From assembly GCA_933228895.1 (NCBI GenBank), contig OW121856.1, forward strand, positions 17,811,805 through 17,875,804: DNA of 64,000 nucleotides. Reading direction: 5' to 3'. Position 1 is the first letter of the stretch. Every line of letters starts with the position of its first letter. This document shows positions 11,356 to 23,846 of the stretch, in pieces. This DNA is from Platycnemis pennipes (taxonomy: Eukaryota > Arthropoda > Insecta > Odonata > Platycnemididae). The notes beneath the pieces are model-generated. The model searched no databases and had not been told where the DNA came from. It saw nothing but the letters and a program-made list of their open reading frames with translations. Made by a program: the position numbers and the translations under genes.

Positions 11356-12337
11356 GGAGGTTCCACCGAATTATGGAGTAGATGTCATTTTTGTGAAAAT
11401 TTCAGGACATCTTTTTTTGGTCCTTCTATCGATTGGCAATTGAATAATGAGGCCTTTCGCATATAGTTGAAGAACAAAGACATATATTTTATGCGTGGTC
11501 AAGACATATATTTTATGCGTGGTAAGTCAGATATTTTATGCGTGGTTATACGGCAGAGCATGGCTCTTGCAGTAAAATTTGAAGATTAATAATGTAAAGA
11601 GAAATGTCGTTTTGACAAAAAAACTAATTTAATATGCGCAATTTTATGTAGAATTTAGCATTGTGAAAAAGTGCTCACCTTACCACAATTGTTCAAAGAT
11701 ATTAATAAATGTTTACTCAAAAAAAGCAGAAAAGCCTTTGTTACTTGAAAGTGCCGCTACAATATTTTGTTACCATTGGCAACGGTACTTGTGATGGAAC
11801 GTGCTTACAAGCCTATTTACTAACTTAATTTAGGAATACACCTTACCAAGTACGTACTCATATTTTTTTATGTTATTTAAATATTTCATTGGTTATTGAC
11901 ATGGCGCAATTAATACCAATGCTTCCGAATGGTAGCAGCGTCATTGTTGCCAAACAGTTTACAAAAATATGAATATTAATGAAATTCAAAACAAAGAGTT
12001 TGTATTTGCAAGGGAATAGTTTAAAACTAAGTAAGAAAACATATAATCTATTTTAGAATACGTATTAGTGGGATTGGGTATGTATTCTCACTTTGTAAAT
12101 TAAACGTGGCAACACCACGTCAGTCATGTTCCGAAGTCAACATGAGTTAAAAGAGCTTGTGAAAAATACAATGCAACTACAACGCGCTATATAACGGCAT
12201 ACTCATAGAATTATCGTGTATGCGTAATCATCCTACAGATGATTTTCCATATAGGTGTTTTTCTGGATCGGTATTCATTCATTAAATAACATCGCTCTTT
12301 AACGGGAGTTTGAATCGCGGAGTCACGGTGAAACTCT
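11356..12337 (+). mobile_element. TTAA-target MITE, copy 1 (piggyBac-like)
   Basis: TTAA flanks it at 11352-11355 and 12338-12341. The left end GGAGGTTCCACCG is related to the reversed right end of copy 2. The interior aligns along its whole length with the inverted copy at 42239-43157 (TCTATCGATTGGCAAT, AAATGTCGTTTTGAC, ATTTTATGTAGAATTTAGCA, GGTGTTTTTCTG). It has no coding capacity. The class is inferred from the TTAA target and the inverted termini. Confidence 0.8.
11479..11548 (+). repeat. Three-unit minisatellite inside the TTAA MITE
   Basis: ATATTTTATGCGTGGT recurs three times in units of about 24, 27 and 19 bp. Copy 2 at 42-43 kb has only one equivalent, so the expansion arose after the copies diverged. 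Confidence 0.85.
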
Positions 12338-12778
12338 TTAAGGACCTGCGGCGAAGAAGAGACATTCTAATCGGGCACATTTTAAAATGCGATGACCTAT
12401 CCAGGCTGTGACATCACAAATGGTTGGCCATGATTATGGCCTAACCACGTACAGAGTTATCTGTAATTACTATGTGGCTGTCTATGCATAACGTATACAT
12501 GATTTTCCACATTTTTCAGAAACCTTGCTCCCAATAACGTTCCAGAACATCCTCTAAGACTTCACCAAAATACGTAATTCCGAAAATGACCCACCTCTTC
12601 CTATAAATGATGAAAAGGGACATTTTTAAAAATGCCTTTTAAATTTCCCAATATTATAACCACTTGTTACAATTTTTATTTGTTTAAAAACCACCAACGG
12701 AGAATATATGCCTGGAAAAACCCGGAGACGTAATAAGATTTAAAATTGACTACATTTTAGTGAAGCAGAGGTTCAGAA

Positions 12779-12832
12779 ACCAGGGGGATTGTGTTTGAAA
12801 CCGTCGGGATAATCTCGAATAGGTAACCAAGG
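12779..12832 (+). mobile_element. Truncated end of the CACGTG MITE family
   Basis: CAGGGGGATTGTGTTTGAAA, CCGTCGGGAT and AATAGGTAACCAAGG match the ends of the 5.0 kb and 38.4 kb copies. The match breaks off just before an RTE-like 3' end begins at about 12838. Confidence 0.7.
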
Positions 12833-12837
12833 ATGAT

Positions 12838-12975
12838 ATTTACCTGATGAAGACAATAGTTGAGGGAAAAGTGAACGGAAAGATTGGAAAAGGCAGGCCT
12901 CGTATGAGATACATGTAACAGGTTGTGAAAAATGCAAAAGAGAAGAATTACGTGACGGATGATGATGATGATGAC
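12838..12975 (+). mobile_element. RTE-like LINE 3' end
   Basis: It reads CTGATGAAGAC, GAGGGAAAAGTGAACGGAAA, GGCAGGCCTCGTATGAGATA and AGAGAAGAATTACGT, and ends in (GATGAT)n. These encode the ...MKTI-EGKVNG-KIGKGRPR... tail of the RTE-like protein. About 60 bp before the tail are deleted. Confidence 0.75.
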
Positions 12976-13104
12976 CGGCAACAGATTCTAGGTCAAATAT
13001 TTCAACGAATATTTGCGATTGTTCCAGACCGCGTATATTAATATTCCTCCACAAACTACCCACTTCGGTAATATCTACTTGATAAATCATATATTGTAAA
13101 GCTT

Positions 13105-13580
13105 CATCATCATCGGTCAGCAATCCTGGAATTGGTTTGGCGCAGTTTTCCACTCGATTCTTCTATTGGCCAACCTTTTCAAATTAACTCTATTCTTCAC
13201 TTTTACATCCTTCACAACTTGTTCCATATACCTCATAAGAGGCCTGCCTTTTCCTATCTTCCCGTTCACTTTTCCCTCAACGATTACTTCATCAGGCCTT
13301 CGTGTCTTATGATATGGCCGATCAAGTTGTACCGTCAAAGAGGCGTCAAGGCCTCTAAAATTCCACAGGGAAAGAAGACACTTCGGTAGCTTAATTGGTT
13401 AAAGCACATCGCTGGGATCAGGGGATTCGGGTTCGAGTCCCAGTCAAGGCAAATCATTTCTTCTCTGTGGAACTTATTCTACTTTCCATGGTTATTATAA
13501 CATTATTTAGCTCTTTCTGTCTCTGCTATGAGTACTATATCATCAGCAAAACTGAAGCTCATCGATAGCTAATATCTTCC
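13105..13580 (-). mobile_element. RTE-like LINE remnant, interrupted
   Basis: 13105-13345 encodes, on the minus strand, EVIVEGKVNGKIGKGRP, MEQVVKDVK and NRRIEWKTAPNQ, ending at a GATGATGATG tail. 13483-13580 matches the RT region at 16.85-16.92 kb that encodes the FADD motif (TTTCCATGGTTA, CTGCTATGAG, ATCATCAGCAAA). The intervening protein part is deleted, and a tRNA-cored hairpin element occupies 13361-13472. Confidence 0.75.
13361..13472 (+). mobile_element. tRNA-cored inverted-repeat element, copy 1
   Basis: The ends are TTCCACAGGGAAAGAAG and, reversed, TTCCACAGAGAAGAAATG. Between them is a tRNA-like unit with an A box (TAGCTTAATTGG, 13387-13398) and a perfect B box (GGTTCGAGTCC, 13430-13440), ending in CAGTCAAGGC. 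It is related to the copies at 35.7 and 36.1 kb and lies inside an RTE-like remnant. Confidence 0.65.
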
Positions 13581-15267
13581 AAATTCAATTAAAATTGACG
13601 TGAGGGATAAAAACCAAGTGTGAGATAAGAGCTAGGATATGCTTGGTAAGATACCAGCTTTCCCATTACTGCCCAAAAGAAAAAATTCCCGATTTTAGAG
13701 TTCAAATTTCGTTTGCAGGCGTCTTTACGACCCATGTTAGCATGGAATAATTTTTTTTCCAGTTTAGGAAATATTCAGTACCAAGCAAAAACCAGGAATG
13801 AACTGTTGGTGATGAAAAACAGGTAAAACCATTCGGATGAACTTACCTCCGTTCCATTTCCTCTACTCTTAAAACATGAATTGACTTCCGTGGCGGACTG
13901 GAGGCAGAAGTGCTATCAAAAAGAAACAAAGTTGCACTTCCCTTATGCCCCCGACTGTCTGGAACCCAAAAACAATATAGACAAACGAATTTTGTGCATC
14001 CCAGACAAGGGAGAGGACTATTATTGTGGCATTGTTTTGAGTATGATATATCATACGCTGGGCAGTAATGCGTTAAGGTTTTTGGCCCTTAGTTTTGAAG
14101 TTTGAGACCATCCAAAATGCGGTCTTCAGAATCAATCCACCTTTATTTCAAGACGTTTATATATCATGCCAGAAATCATTGAGGACATTTACTTGATGGA
14201 AAAATACAAAATCACTCTTTCTTGCACGAAAGATCATTCAATAATCTGCGAAGTTACACTGATTCTTCACATTCCGATTAGGTACATCGACCTACCTCGA
14301 AGTCTATTGCGATCGTTTGTTACACTTGAGTCTTTCGTCGACCGGCGGCAACTCAACGAAAGAGCTGGATGAGATAGCAATTGACTCTAGTCCTATTGTT
14401 CTCTCCGCTGAGTAGGCCGCTATTTCCAAAGGGATAAAATGCCAAAGGGAGGGCAGAGATTTAATCCTGCTATCTTCCATTCTGCAGCCGTTGCCAATAC
14501 TCGCTTTACAATGCAGGGTGAGGACTACGCGAGAGGTGTCTCCATTGCAGCTCCTGCGAACAAGTGAATGTCGGTGGGCGTTCCCGGCGCATTCTCAAAC
14601 ACGGCGTGATTTGCACCTTTTGCCAACACCTGCACATCTGTTCGCTTTTCCATATCCTCCTCGAAGTGCTAAATACCACTGTTTTGATTAGAGATGCAAG
14701 GCATTCATGATAGCTCGAGGCATTTCAGTAAGCACTCAGAAATAAATGCTTAATTCGCGCGTTATAAGGTCACAATTTCGAATAGAAATATATGGATGAG
14801 TAGAGTATGAGAATAACATTTTTGATTTTGATGTGAAGTCGGAATAAAAACAGATTGCGCTCGAAAGGCTAGAAAATCTCTTTGAAAAGTAATCAAATTG
14901 TTCCGTACATCGTACTCAATCAGCAAGTTCAGTTTTTAATATTTTTTTAAGAATCCACTTAATTGCCGATCTAAATGCATTCGTGCTGTAATGTTGCATG
15001 CAATATTTAATATCCTCGCATTGAAAATTTCCGTGACAAGAATAAACCTTTAAAATCGAGAAGCGGTCATAGTAAATAGGCTGTCATATACAACCACGTC
15101 GTAGCTTACACCATTGTTTATGTCATATTCGTGTATTTCTTGGACTATGCTCTGCCACAGTTAAGGCTCCCAACATTCCTTCCCTCACAACACTTAGCCG
15201 TCGTACTAGAGCACGACATTCTCAGATGACTCCTCCAAATGATCCTCGTCGTAACTCTTCTTCATCT
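13581..15267. other. Unassigned stretch
   Basis: No recognised gene or element. A perfect 16-bp palindrome (GTATGATATATCATAC) is at 14041-14056. Open frames here are below 75 codons and not convincing. Confidence 0.5.
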
Positions 15268-15862
15268 CATCTACATCTACATAATATCCTAAAATCCATC
15301 ATAAATGTGGTAGGGGGTGAATAAAAACCAAACATGCATTAAATATCATGCATAAAAAGGGTTAGTTACTATATTCTGGTCAATACTGCACTATATGAAA
15401 AAGATAAAAATATCAAGCGAGCATGCAAAAATATTGCTGTTACTTGGGGTACCGTAAAGCCCTTACACCAACATACAACTTACTATGCTATTTATTGATA
15501 CACTTGTATTTATACCATTGAATATTTTTACAGCTATTCATATCCCTAATTATACGAGGAAAGAAGGACCATTGGAATCTGTCAGTGCGGCAATAGTTTA
15601 TCTAATTTTATGATTGTTTCTGATGATTAATGACGATGAAGATTTTATGATTGCTCTAATTTTATGATTATGGTTCAGTTTACTATAGTAAGTTGGAGTT
15701 AACAAAATATTTTTAACGCCATCACTGAAAATATGGTCTTTGAATTTATTTAAGAGATAGAGTCTAAATTTTAACTTACTGTCTGATAATGATTCCCATT
15801 TTAGTCCATGTGATAGAATGGTTACGCTAATATAGTTATCGTAACAACCTTATATATCCAAG
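15268..15862 (-). mobile_element. CR1/L2-like LINE 3' part
   Basis: The tail CATCTACATCTAC at 15268 is followed by AATATCC and the degraded GTGTGTGGCAGG equivalent, ATGCATTAAATATCATGCAT, and then RT C-terminal remnants to about 15862 (YDNY-SVT region). A small duplication of TTTTATGATTG lies near 15605-15665. Confidence 0.8.
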
Positions 15863-16123
15863 TATGAGGTTGATCTATATTCATCCTTTCGCTCTAATCA
15901 AGTATCGCAGCATGACCAAGGAAACCAGGCCCGCTTGCATTCCCGACTGGACCATCGATCGCCAGAGTCATTCAGGACTCAATCCCACTTCCCCGCAAAA
16001 CAGTTGTTCCAGCATCACATGTCAGCTGCAGTAAGGCCGTAACCTTCCTGTCCGGGAAAAATTTCACTTCTAAGGTGCAACGGTCTGCATTCTTATGGCG
16101 ATATCCGGAAGTAAAAATTAAAT

Positions 16124-17250
16124 GAATGATCATCATCATTGGTCAACAACCCTAGGATTGGTTTGACGCAGCTTACCACTCGATTCTTCTATCGTCCAGC
16201 ATCTTGATTGTGACGTAATTCTTCTATTTTACATCCTTCAAAACCTGTTACATGTATCTCATACGAGACCTGCCTTTCCTTCCCGTTCACTTTTCCCTCG
16301 ACGATTGTCTTCATCATGTCTCATGATATATATGACCGATTAAGTTGTCCCTTCTTCTTTTTAAAGTTTTCTGCAGACTTCTCTTTTTTCTCACTCTACT
16401 TAGGACTTCCTCGTTACTTACTCGGTCGATCCATTTAATCTTCATCGTTCTTCTGTAGCCTTACATGTCGAATGCTTTTACCCTTTTCTTCTCCGCTGCT
16501 GTCATCGTCCATGCCTCACTGCCGTAAAGAAAAATGCTCCAGATATATGTTCCGATAAATTGTTTCCTCACTTCTACACTTGTATTTCCAGCCGTAATTA
16601 GATTCTTCTTTTGAGAGAATGCCCTCTTTGCCTGGGCTATTATACTTACTATTTCTTTCTTGTTTCGTCCATCGTTGGTTACTCGGCTTCCTAGGCAACA
16701 GAACTCTTTCACCTCTTCAAGTTTTTGTTTTCCTAGTTTGCCATTGGTTTTCGCCTCTTCTTTCTAGCTGCACACCAATATCTTAGTCTTCTTTTTAATT
16801 ATCTTCAGCTGATATCTTGTTGTTGTCATTTCCATGGTTACAAGAGTCTTCTTCAAATCCCTCTCTGTCTGTGCTATGAGAGCTATGTCATCAGCGAAAT
16901 GCAGCAAGCTTATTCTTTCTCCATGGATAGTCACTCCAGAAGACTTCTCTTTGATTTCGTTGATGGCTCTCTCGATGCCAACATTAAAAATTAGTAGAGA
17001 CAGTGCACAGCCTTGTCTCACTCTTTTCCTTATTCTCGCCTCTTCACAGCTGGGTCCAGATTTAATCACAGCTACTTGGTTTTTGTACAGACTGTGTATA
17101 ATTCTTCGGTCACTGTAGCACACTCCAATTCCCTTCAGAATTCCAGGCATTGACTCCCAATCCACGTTGTCAAAAGCCTTTTCTAAATCCACAAATGCAA
17201 TGAAGGTCAGTTTGTTTTTCTCCATTCTCTTCTCTATGATTAGCCTCAGG
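16124..17250 (-). pseudogene. RTE-like LINE: RT palm to 3' end, decayed
   Basis: This is the longest reverse-transcriptase piece in the window. The frame 17225-16764 shows FVDLEKAFDNVDWE (first catalytic Asp at residue 13), RVRQGCALS (residues 69-76) and HFADDIALIAQTE (catalytic DD at 112-113). The frame 16712-16461 continues with CCLGSRVTNDGR, QAKRAFSQKKNL and IFLYGSEAWTMTAAEKKRVK. Then come WVDRV-NEE-like, GKVNG and RRIEW-type motifs to a (GATGAT)n end at about 16124-16140. The family is RTE/BovB-like: its C-terminal layout matches. Frameshifts and stops, a lost Pro after RQGC and 5' truncation at about 17250 make it inactive. Confidence 0.85.
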
Positions 17251-17540
17251 TCCTAAAGGGCAAGAATGAATGCCAAGGGGTATTAAACGAATAGCCACCA
17301 TAAATCGCTTTTTTGAAAGCTACTGCTGGCAAACATTTCTCTCATGAATATGGTAGATAGCAGCGGCAGTTACTTTTGGGAAACGACTTAAATTTCCATT
17401 GGCACAACTAGCGTAAGGTGAGTGGTAGAGTATAATTTAAAGTTTTAATGAGGGAGAGAAGGAAGAATTAAGTAAAATGCTGCTTTGGCATTAGGTTATC
17501 TGTAACGATAGGTGCCAAAGGATCCACATCTTATCACATC
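17251..17540. other. Unassigned stretch
   Basis: Nothing recognised between the RTE-like truncation point and a tRNA-like segment. Confidence 0.4.
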
Positions 17541-17544
17541 TTAT

Positions 17545-17680
17545 TAGACGGGCAGAGTAGTTAAGTGGGAATGGACTCCACACGGAACTCAAGAAAAGAC
17601 TGGAATCGCTCTTCCGAAACTGGGATTCGCACACAGTCCCTTAGGATTGAAAGCCAGCATCCAGACTACGAAGCTTACCT
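17545..17680 (-). repeat. tRNA-like SINE head, degraded
   Basis: On the minus strand, GTAGTCTGGATGCTGG is followed by a T-arm-like GTGTGCGAATCCCAG. This is the layout of a tRNA-derived SINE head. Stems are poor. Confidence 0.3.
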
Positions 17681-17854
17681 TGGCCATTTCATGCACCCCA
17701 CCCTCATTCAATGGCAGCAATAATAGTATTATGACTGGTTATCAGGTGCTCCAACAGCTAAGATTATATCGCACCCATTAGGCTGAAAACACTGGGAATT
17801 AGAAACTGTATCGTGAGAAACTGTTAAAATGATAAGAATGATGTTATTTTGCAC

Positions 17855-18372
17855 CTTTAAGGCCTCACCTAGTGTATGCATCAAGAATGTGGGACACAAT
17901 GAATAAAGATTTCATTCAGGATCTTAATAAGATACAAAAGAAATCATGAATTTTGGAGACAATTCATTAAAACGTATAGAAGTGTCACGAGACTACTGTA
18001 AGAGCATGGTTTGGAAAACCTAAAGACCAAATTTTTTTTGAAAGGTTAAAACATGAAAAATTCACATTAAACAAGCAAGAGAATGTCATAGCAAACATAT
18101 TTCTACCCCCACATTGCATTGGCGGGACATTTAGGAACAAAAAATTAAGAGAAATCCACTGTTGTACAGAGAGATACAATAATTAACTTTTCCCAAGACA
18201 GCCACACGACTAGACTCAAAAAAAGCATACACGATTCTTTCAAACACGTTGTATGCAATACTTCATCAATGATTAGCAAATCTTTTCATCTATATGTCAT
18301 TTTTACAGTTTACAGTGACCTACCACCCCACCTCACTCGCCCTTGCGGTTGCTCGCAGGGTAGAATGTGTAT
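17855..18372 (+). mobile_element. Diverged CR1/L2-like LINE 3' part
   Basis: Translation of 17865-17945 gives LRPHLVYASRMWDTM and IQDLNKIQKKS, a diverged form of LVRPHLEYAASVWDP. Further on come FFERLKHEKFTLN, FRNKKLREIHCCTERY and FPKTATRLD. The 3' tip CCTTGCGGTTGCTCGCAGGG and AGAATGTGTATATA is the family end in altered form. It is older or from another subfamily. Confidence 0.65.
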
Positions 18373-18394
18373 ATACTGTTGCTTCATCTATGAC

Positions 18395-18480
18395 AACCAT
18401 AATACCCATGCCAGGGATAGGAGTCAAACCCGCAACACTTGGGTTGGCAGTCGTCACTTTACCGATCCCATTTGTAATAT
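18395..18480 (-). repeat. tRNA-like sequence (SINE head)
   Basis: The minus strand shows a B box GGTTTGACTCC preceded by AAGTGTTGC and an A-box-like GGTAAAGTGACGACTG. Outer ends pair partly (GGGAT/ATCCC). It is probably SINE-derived. Confidence 0.35.
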
Positions 18481-18489
18481 TATTTAGAC

Positions 18490-19127
18490 AGCCGTATCCG
18501 AAAGCCAAGTATGATTCGGCAAATCATTCTTGGTGATGATGTATACCAGACGTACAATACAACATGCTTGGCAAAGAATACTTCATATTCTGACTGTCTA
18601 CGGTAAGGAGCGACGTTAAGCAGTAGTGACAACATAAAAAACGACTAGTTATAGTGAAACAGGATAGAGGGCAACATCTATCAAATGTTTAGATCGGAAG
18701 AAAAGGCGATTATGCGTATATTAACCTTTTCAATGATATGCATATTAATAATTATGAAATACGAAGTAAAAACTTGATACTACACACATTTATAAGTAGC
18801 CAACAGCTCCGCCATATTTTGTTATTCTAGCCAACAATGCTTCGAAGCCAACATGGAAGCGTGCTTCTGTGCTTTGGCTTCGTACCATGCTTCCCCCAGA
18901 GTGCTTCGCGTTCGGACATGGTTCGGGTGTTTCCGACGATACCCCACTCCACCTGGAAACAAGCATTGTAGCATGCTTAGCGCTAGAAGCACACGTTTCG
19001 GACAGGGCTAATGTCTGCAAATATCTACAGAGAATCTAACTTCTAATCAGCAGCTATGCTGTTGTGTTAAAACTTGGCAATTCATCCCTTCGAATTATTT
19101 TAAGGAGAAGGCGTTCATAAGGATATA
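18490..19127. other. Unassigned stretch with GCTTC-rich segment
   Basis: 18835-18960 contains repeated ATGCTTC/GAAGC words that can pair. No gene was recognised. Confidence 0.4.
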
Positions 19128-19592
19128 CATCTACAACTACATAATACCCTGTAAGTCACCATAAAGGTGCGTGGCAGAGGGTGAACTCACACCAGACATG
19201 CTTTAAGCATCATGCACGAAAAGGATTAGCAATAATATTATAGCCTTCTATACTTCTATACTATAGCCTATATACTTCACAACTTAAAAAAGATAAAAAG
19301 ATCAAAGCAAGTATGCAAAAACATGCTGTTAGTTGGGTTAGCTTAAAGTATTTATGCCTATGCTATCCATTGATTCAATCGTATTGGACATATTTACCGC
19401 TATTCATATCCCAAATTGTACGAGGAAAGAAGGACGTGTTGAATCTGTCAGTTTGGCAATCAATTTCTCTTATTTTGTGATTATGGTCCAGTCTACCATA
19501 GTAAGCTGGAGTTCGCAAAATATTTTTAAAGTCATCAGTGAAAATATTATCTTGGAATTTATTTAAGACATTAAGTCTGAATTTGAACCACA
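19128..19592 (-). mobile_element. CR1/L2-like LINE 3' part
   Basis: The tail CATCTACAACTACATAATAC is at 19128, then CCCTGTAAGTCACC and GGTGCGTGGCAGAGG. The minus frame 19593-19375 reads RLNVLNKFQDNIFTDDFKN, TPAYYGRLDHNHKIREIDC and FFPRTIWDMN, then the copy is truncated. Confidence 0.85.
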
Positions 19593-22261
19593 TAGTATTT
19601 TTTCAGCTATATAGAGCTTCTAAGTCACACGAAAGATAGATGCAGATTGTTATCTGACGTTCTGAGAGACAAAAGGAATCATAACTTGCATGGCACTGAA
19701 AGCAACTAACTAAGCCAAGCTCCTAAAACTATCCTCCGATTTTTACTGCGCGCTCACTTTTGAAAGCGATCACCCTTTCTAGTTCCAACGTACCCGCACT
19801 CCATAAAAGCTACGAGTCTTGGGGGTGAATGTTCGCTACGACGGCAGGAATAATTTTATGACCCATTGTTTCCATTTCGTAATGCAGTCCCTGCCTAATT
19901 TGTAGATATATCACGGTACATTGAAAATTTCATTAAATGTTTTAGCTATGGACGTGACATGAAGCATGAAGTTGGAAGTAATTAGGAATTGCATTGACAT
20001 TTTGGAGACTGAACAACAAACTTCACCCAAATGTTGGCAAACATCTATAGCATGTTTTAACTCTTCACAATACACAGAAACTAGGATGAACGGCAATCAA
20101 TTGTACTAGAATTTCTTGCGTCGAAGAGTCTTGGAAAGAATTTAAATTTAGTTTATGGAATGATGATGATACGCAAGAACTTCTGCTCTATTTTTTCATT
20201 CCACTATTATTCATTACCTTAAATTCAACAAAATTACACATATTATCGATATATACACGTGCTCCATTTTTTACAATATATATGACCTCTTTATCTATTT
20301 TAGGTGTTTAACACTGAATGATAATCTAATAATTATGCATTGAAAGGAGCGATGCAAATTCCTCGAGAAAATTGAACCTAAATTTTAGCTGAAGTCAGTT
20401 AATGTCCTTTTGTTATTTGTTCACTCCAAATTCATTTAAATTTCTAAGAAAAACTTCCAATGATACCTCACAAAAACACGTGATTATTGCAAGCTCTATA
20501 TTATATATTTAGCTACATTAGCATTTCCAATGTGTGTTAATTATCTTTCCAACCTGTGTATCTTAATATATCTTCCTCTATAATTTTTAATCCACCGAGT
20601 GCCTATGAAACCGCACTAACTCTTAACCTTTAACGGAAAAAGAGCAATATTGATCTATTATTCAATGAAATACCCTTGGCTATTAAGTAGTGCCTATGTA
20701 AGTATACCATTAATTAGATCTTTTCATATAAACAAGATTTATTTGCGCGCTTATAGTAGATAAGGTAATAAATATTCTACAATTTAAAACTTTTCTTTTT
20801 CGTGCAGCGTCAACGGCAATAGCATTAGTATTTCGCTCTTTACGTAGAAGGATAAATCTCCAAGGTCACAACAATTATGGGCATTTGGAAAAATGAAAAA
20901 AGGTGAGTGAAACGTTTGAACAACACTCATAAAAATCCAATCAATGATAGCAACCTATTAATATCCTATTGGACCCTGAGAGTGTGCTTGGGCAGGTTAG
21001 TTTCCATCGACAAAACCTGAGTGAGGGAATGTATGCGCGAGTAAATTTTGCTCAATTAAATTTCAATATAAATTACTACCCTTAACACGTACGTGGTTTT
21101 GGTTCGGAAAGACTTCTTGCTATCTCTTTGCAAAGTATGTTTTTGTCTCAAGTTATAACTTTCCTAATACATTGCTTTCTCCGTGTGTCTCCCTACCTCT
21201 TCTTTAATATTTTCCGATTACTATTTTTACCTTGTCCTTCCTCGTTCATTTTCAGCCTTATAGCATACTACATATTTTAACATCGTGAATTTAGATTTTT
21301 TAACTCTATAGAATACAAAACTTGGTCCTTAAAATATCATGTGTAAATGAAGGGTAACGAAAAAGAGGAAATGCATCACTCTTCTCATTTGGCGTGAAGC
21401 GGACCGGACCCTATCTCCGTTATTCTTCAGCGTTAAACCGATTGGATGCAACTACGCCCAGGAAGGCAGTATGGTACACTTCAATTGAGAAATTATTTCG
21501 ACCATAACGACGAGGCGAAATGTATACCTTAGCAAGGTTAATTGCCCTTCTTCAAGATATCTACGAACCAGTCCCAAAAATCGCACCTTTCCAGTTCATT
21601 CTTTGCCTATACTTTCTCTTCACTATATGGGTACGCCGTGTATTTACTTCAAAAGGTTATTCTGACTTTTGCCATGCAAAATGAAAATACAACTCTATAT
21701 AAATATCCATGATATTATCACAAACCGTCTTTACTTCGATTGATTTCTGTGCAGTATTTCTGACAGTGAAAATCTTAATTAAAATTTGTTAAAAAACTGA
21801 TTTAAACTTTTAAATGTAACACAAAGAACTTTTCTTGCCCTTCAATGAATAATTTATCGAAGAAAGGGGCTGTATATTCGACCTTGATTGCCTACATTTC
21901 AATAGAAATGAATTTGCAAAACAATTTTCACCTTAAAAATTAAAGGTCAGTCGTAGAACCTTTTTTTTCGAATCTGAGACACTGTATTAGTAGATGAAAT
22001 CACAAGGGCGATGGCTTTCTAAAAACCGTTTGACACGGTCCGATTCAAAGACCAGTCAATTACAAATTGGAGGGTGGCTCACTTGATCCGTAACGATTTC
22101 CGGCCCAAACCCACAGTCTCATCGACAATCTTTAATACAATATTTCCTTGTAGAACAAGTTCCATATTCTGCTGGCTAGTAGGAGGCTAAAAATGTCGTG
22201 TCATAATGGCCAATACAACAAAACCTATTGATGCTGCTTCTACGGCATTAAATTTCAAGGC
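19593..22261. other. Unassigned AT-rich stretch
   Basis: About 2.7 kb without recognised coding, element ends or structured RNA. It is plain intergenic-type sequence as far as can be read. Confidence 0.5.
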
Positions 22262-22705
22262 AAGCTTAAGCAAATTTACTATACAGATACTTCTATCGAG
22301 AATATTTCTTTACGGCAGTGAGGCAGGGACGATGACAGCAGAGGAGAAGAAAAGGGTGGAAGCATTCGAAATATGATGTTACAGAAGAATGATGAAGATA
22401 AAATGGATCGACAGAGTGACAAGCGAAGAAATGCTAAGAGGATTGTGAGAAAAGAGATGTCTGCTGAAAACCTTAAAAAGAAGACGGGGCAACTTAATAG
22501 GCCACATCTTAAGACATGATGGCCTGATGAAGACAATCTTCGAGGGAAAAGTGAACGGAAAGATTGGAAAAGGCTGAGATATATGGTTGTGAAGGATGTA
22601 AAAGAGAAGAATTACGTCAAATATGAAGAGGTTGGCCGACAGAAGAATCGAGTGGAGAGCTGAGTCAAACCAACCCTAGGATTGTTGACCGATGATGATG
22701 AGACA
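22262..22705 (+). mobile_element. RTE-like LINE 3' part
   Basis: It begins within the FLYGSEAWTM region (TTTCTTTACGGCAGTGAGGC), continues as ATGACAGCAGAGGAGAAGAA, AAATGGATCGACAGAGTGAC and GGCCACATCTTAAGACATGA (GHILRHDG), and ends with GTCAAACCAACCCTAGGATT and (GATGAT)n at 22690-22700. It is interrupted by stops and a small deletion in GKGRPRMRYM. Confidence 0.85.
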
Positions 22706-23846
22706 TTTCTAAAACTTATAGTAATAAATAATAATTTTATCACCATCTTTTTCCTCACCGTCATCTCGTATGAACTATACCAGCGCATCGCGATGTTCTT
22801 CCTTTAATGTGGGATGCACATGCGGGATATATGAGCCTTGTTATAACAAATACTGGGTCCAATATTGGTGTCTGTAATGCCAAACATACTGCTTAACTTT
22901 TCACCCGATATTATGCCAAATGTTTGAGCTAATTTATTGGCTAATCGATTGCACCGCAACTAACGGGATTAGGGCACAAAACACGATTAAAAAGAACATA
23001 ATTCTGGGTCGCATCGTCTTTCTCGCTCCGCGTCCAAACGGGCGACGACCCCAGTGCAATCACGGCGGGTGCAATCTCAGAGGGCACCTACACCGTGACG
23101 TAAGGAGCCTGCTCCCGGGAGAGTGAGGTGCCGGGGTCTGGCGCGGTGCTCGCATGGGAATGCCATCTCGGCATCTCCATCCCATTGGTATTTGCCGGAT
23201 GTTTATGCATGGATGCCTCTACGCGCAGTCGAGAAGGAATACCGACGGATTATTTTTGGCAGCTGATTCACTGATAAGATCACGTGCACTCGGTACATAC
23301 GCGTGCCTTCAAGAATTCATTACCTACTGCTTATCAACGAATAGGGATGAATTGAAAGACGATTCGACGCGTCCCGCTAAAGCGGGGTCACTAGAAGCGA
23401 CGGCATGCCGCATAAGAAACAAGAATTAGCAAAACAGGCTGACTGTCTGATTATTCCATTTTACATTCAGGTTAAAAATACATTAGCAAAAGGAGCATTC
23501 ACAATACAAAGATAAAAGGTTAGTTAATTCGAAGTAAGGAAACGAATTAAATATCAGAAAAGAATTTGGCAATGAACAGTGACGCTTTATAGCCGCGAAT
23601 ATCGGCCTTCAAGGGATGAGTATGAAAGTAGACTGATGGGTCTCAAGATGTGGTTAAGAAGGAGAATAAAGAAGTTAGGGAAACAGACGATGAAGTTTTA
23701 GTCTAGTGGGAGAGAATACAAGGAGAATAGGAGGCGGATGGATTGAAATGGAGGAAGTATCGAAATAAATTGGTTTTCTGTGACTAAGGAGAGAAGAAAG
23801 ATATGAGGGGGAGAGCGAAGAAAAGATTTTGGCCTCTGGAGAGCAT
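22706..23846. other. Unassigned stretch with CpG-rich core
   Basis: 22990-23410 is GC- and CpG-rich with open frames of 68 and 91 codons on the + strand that match nothing known to me. It could be a promoter/5' exon region or a remnant of an unknown element. The remainder is AT-rich. Confidence 0.35.
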
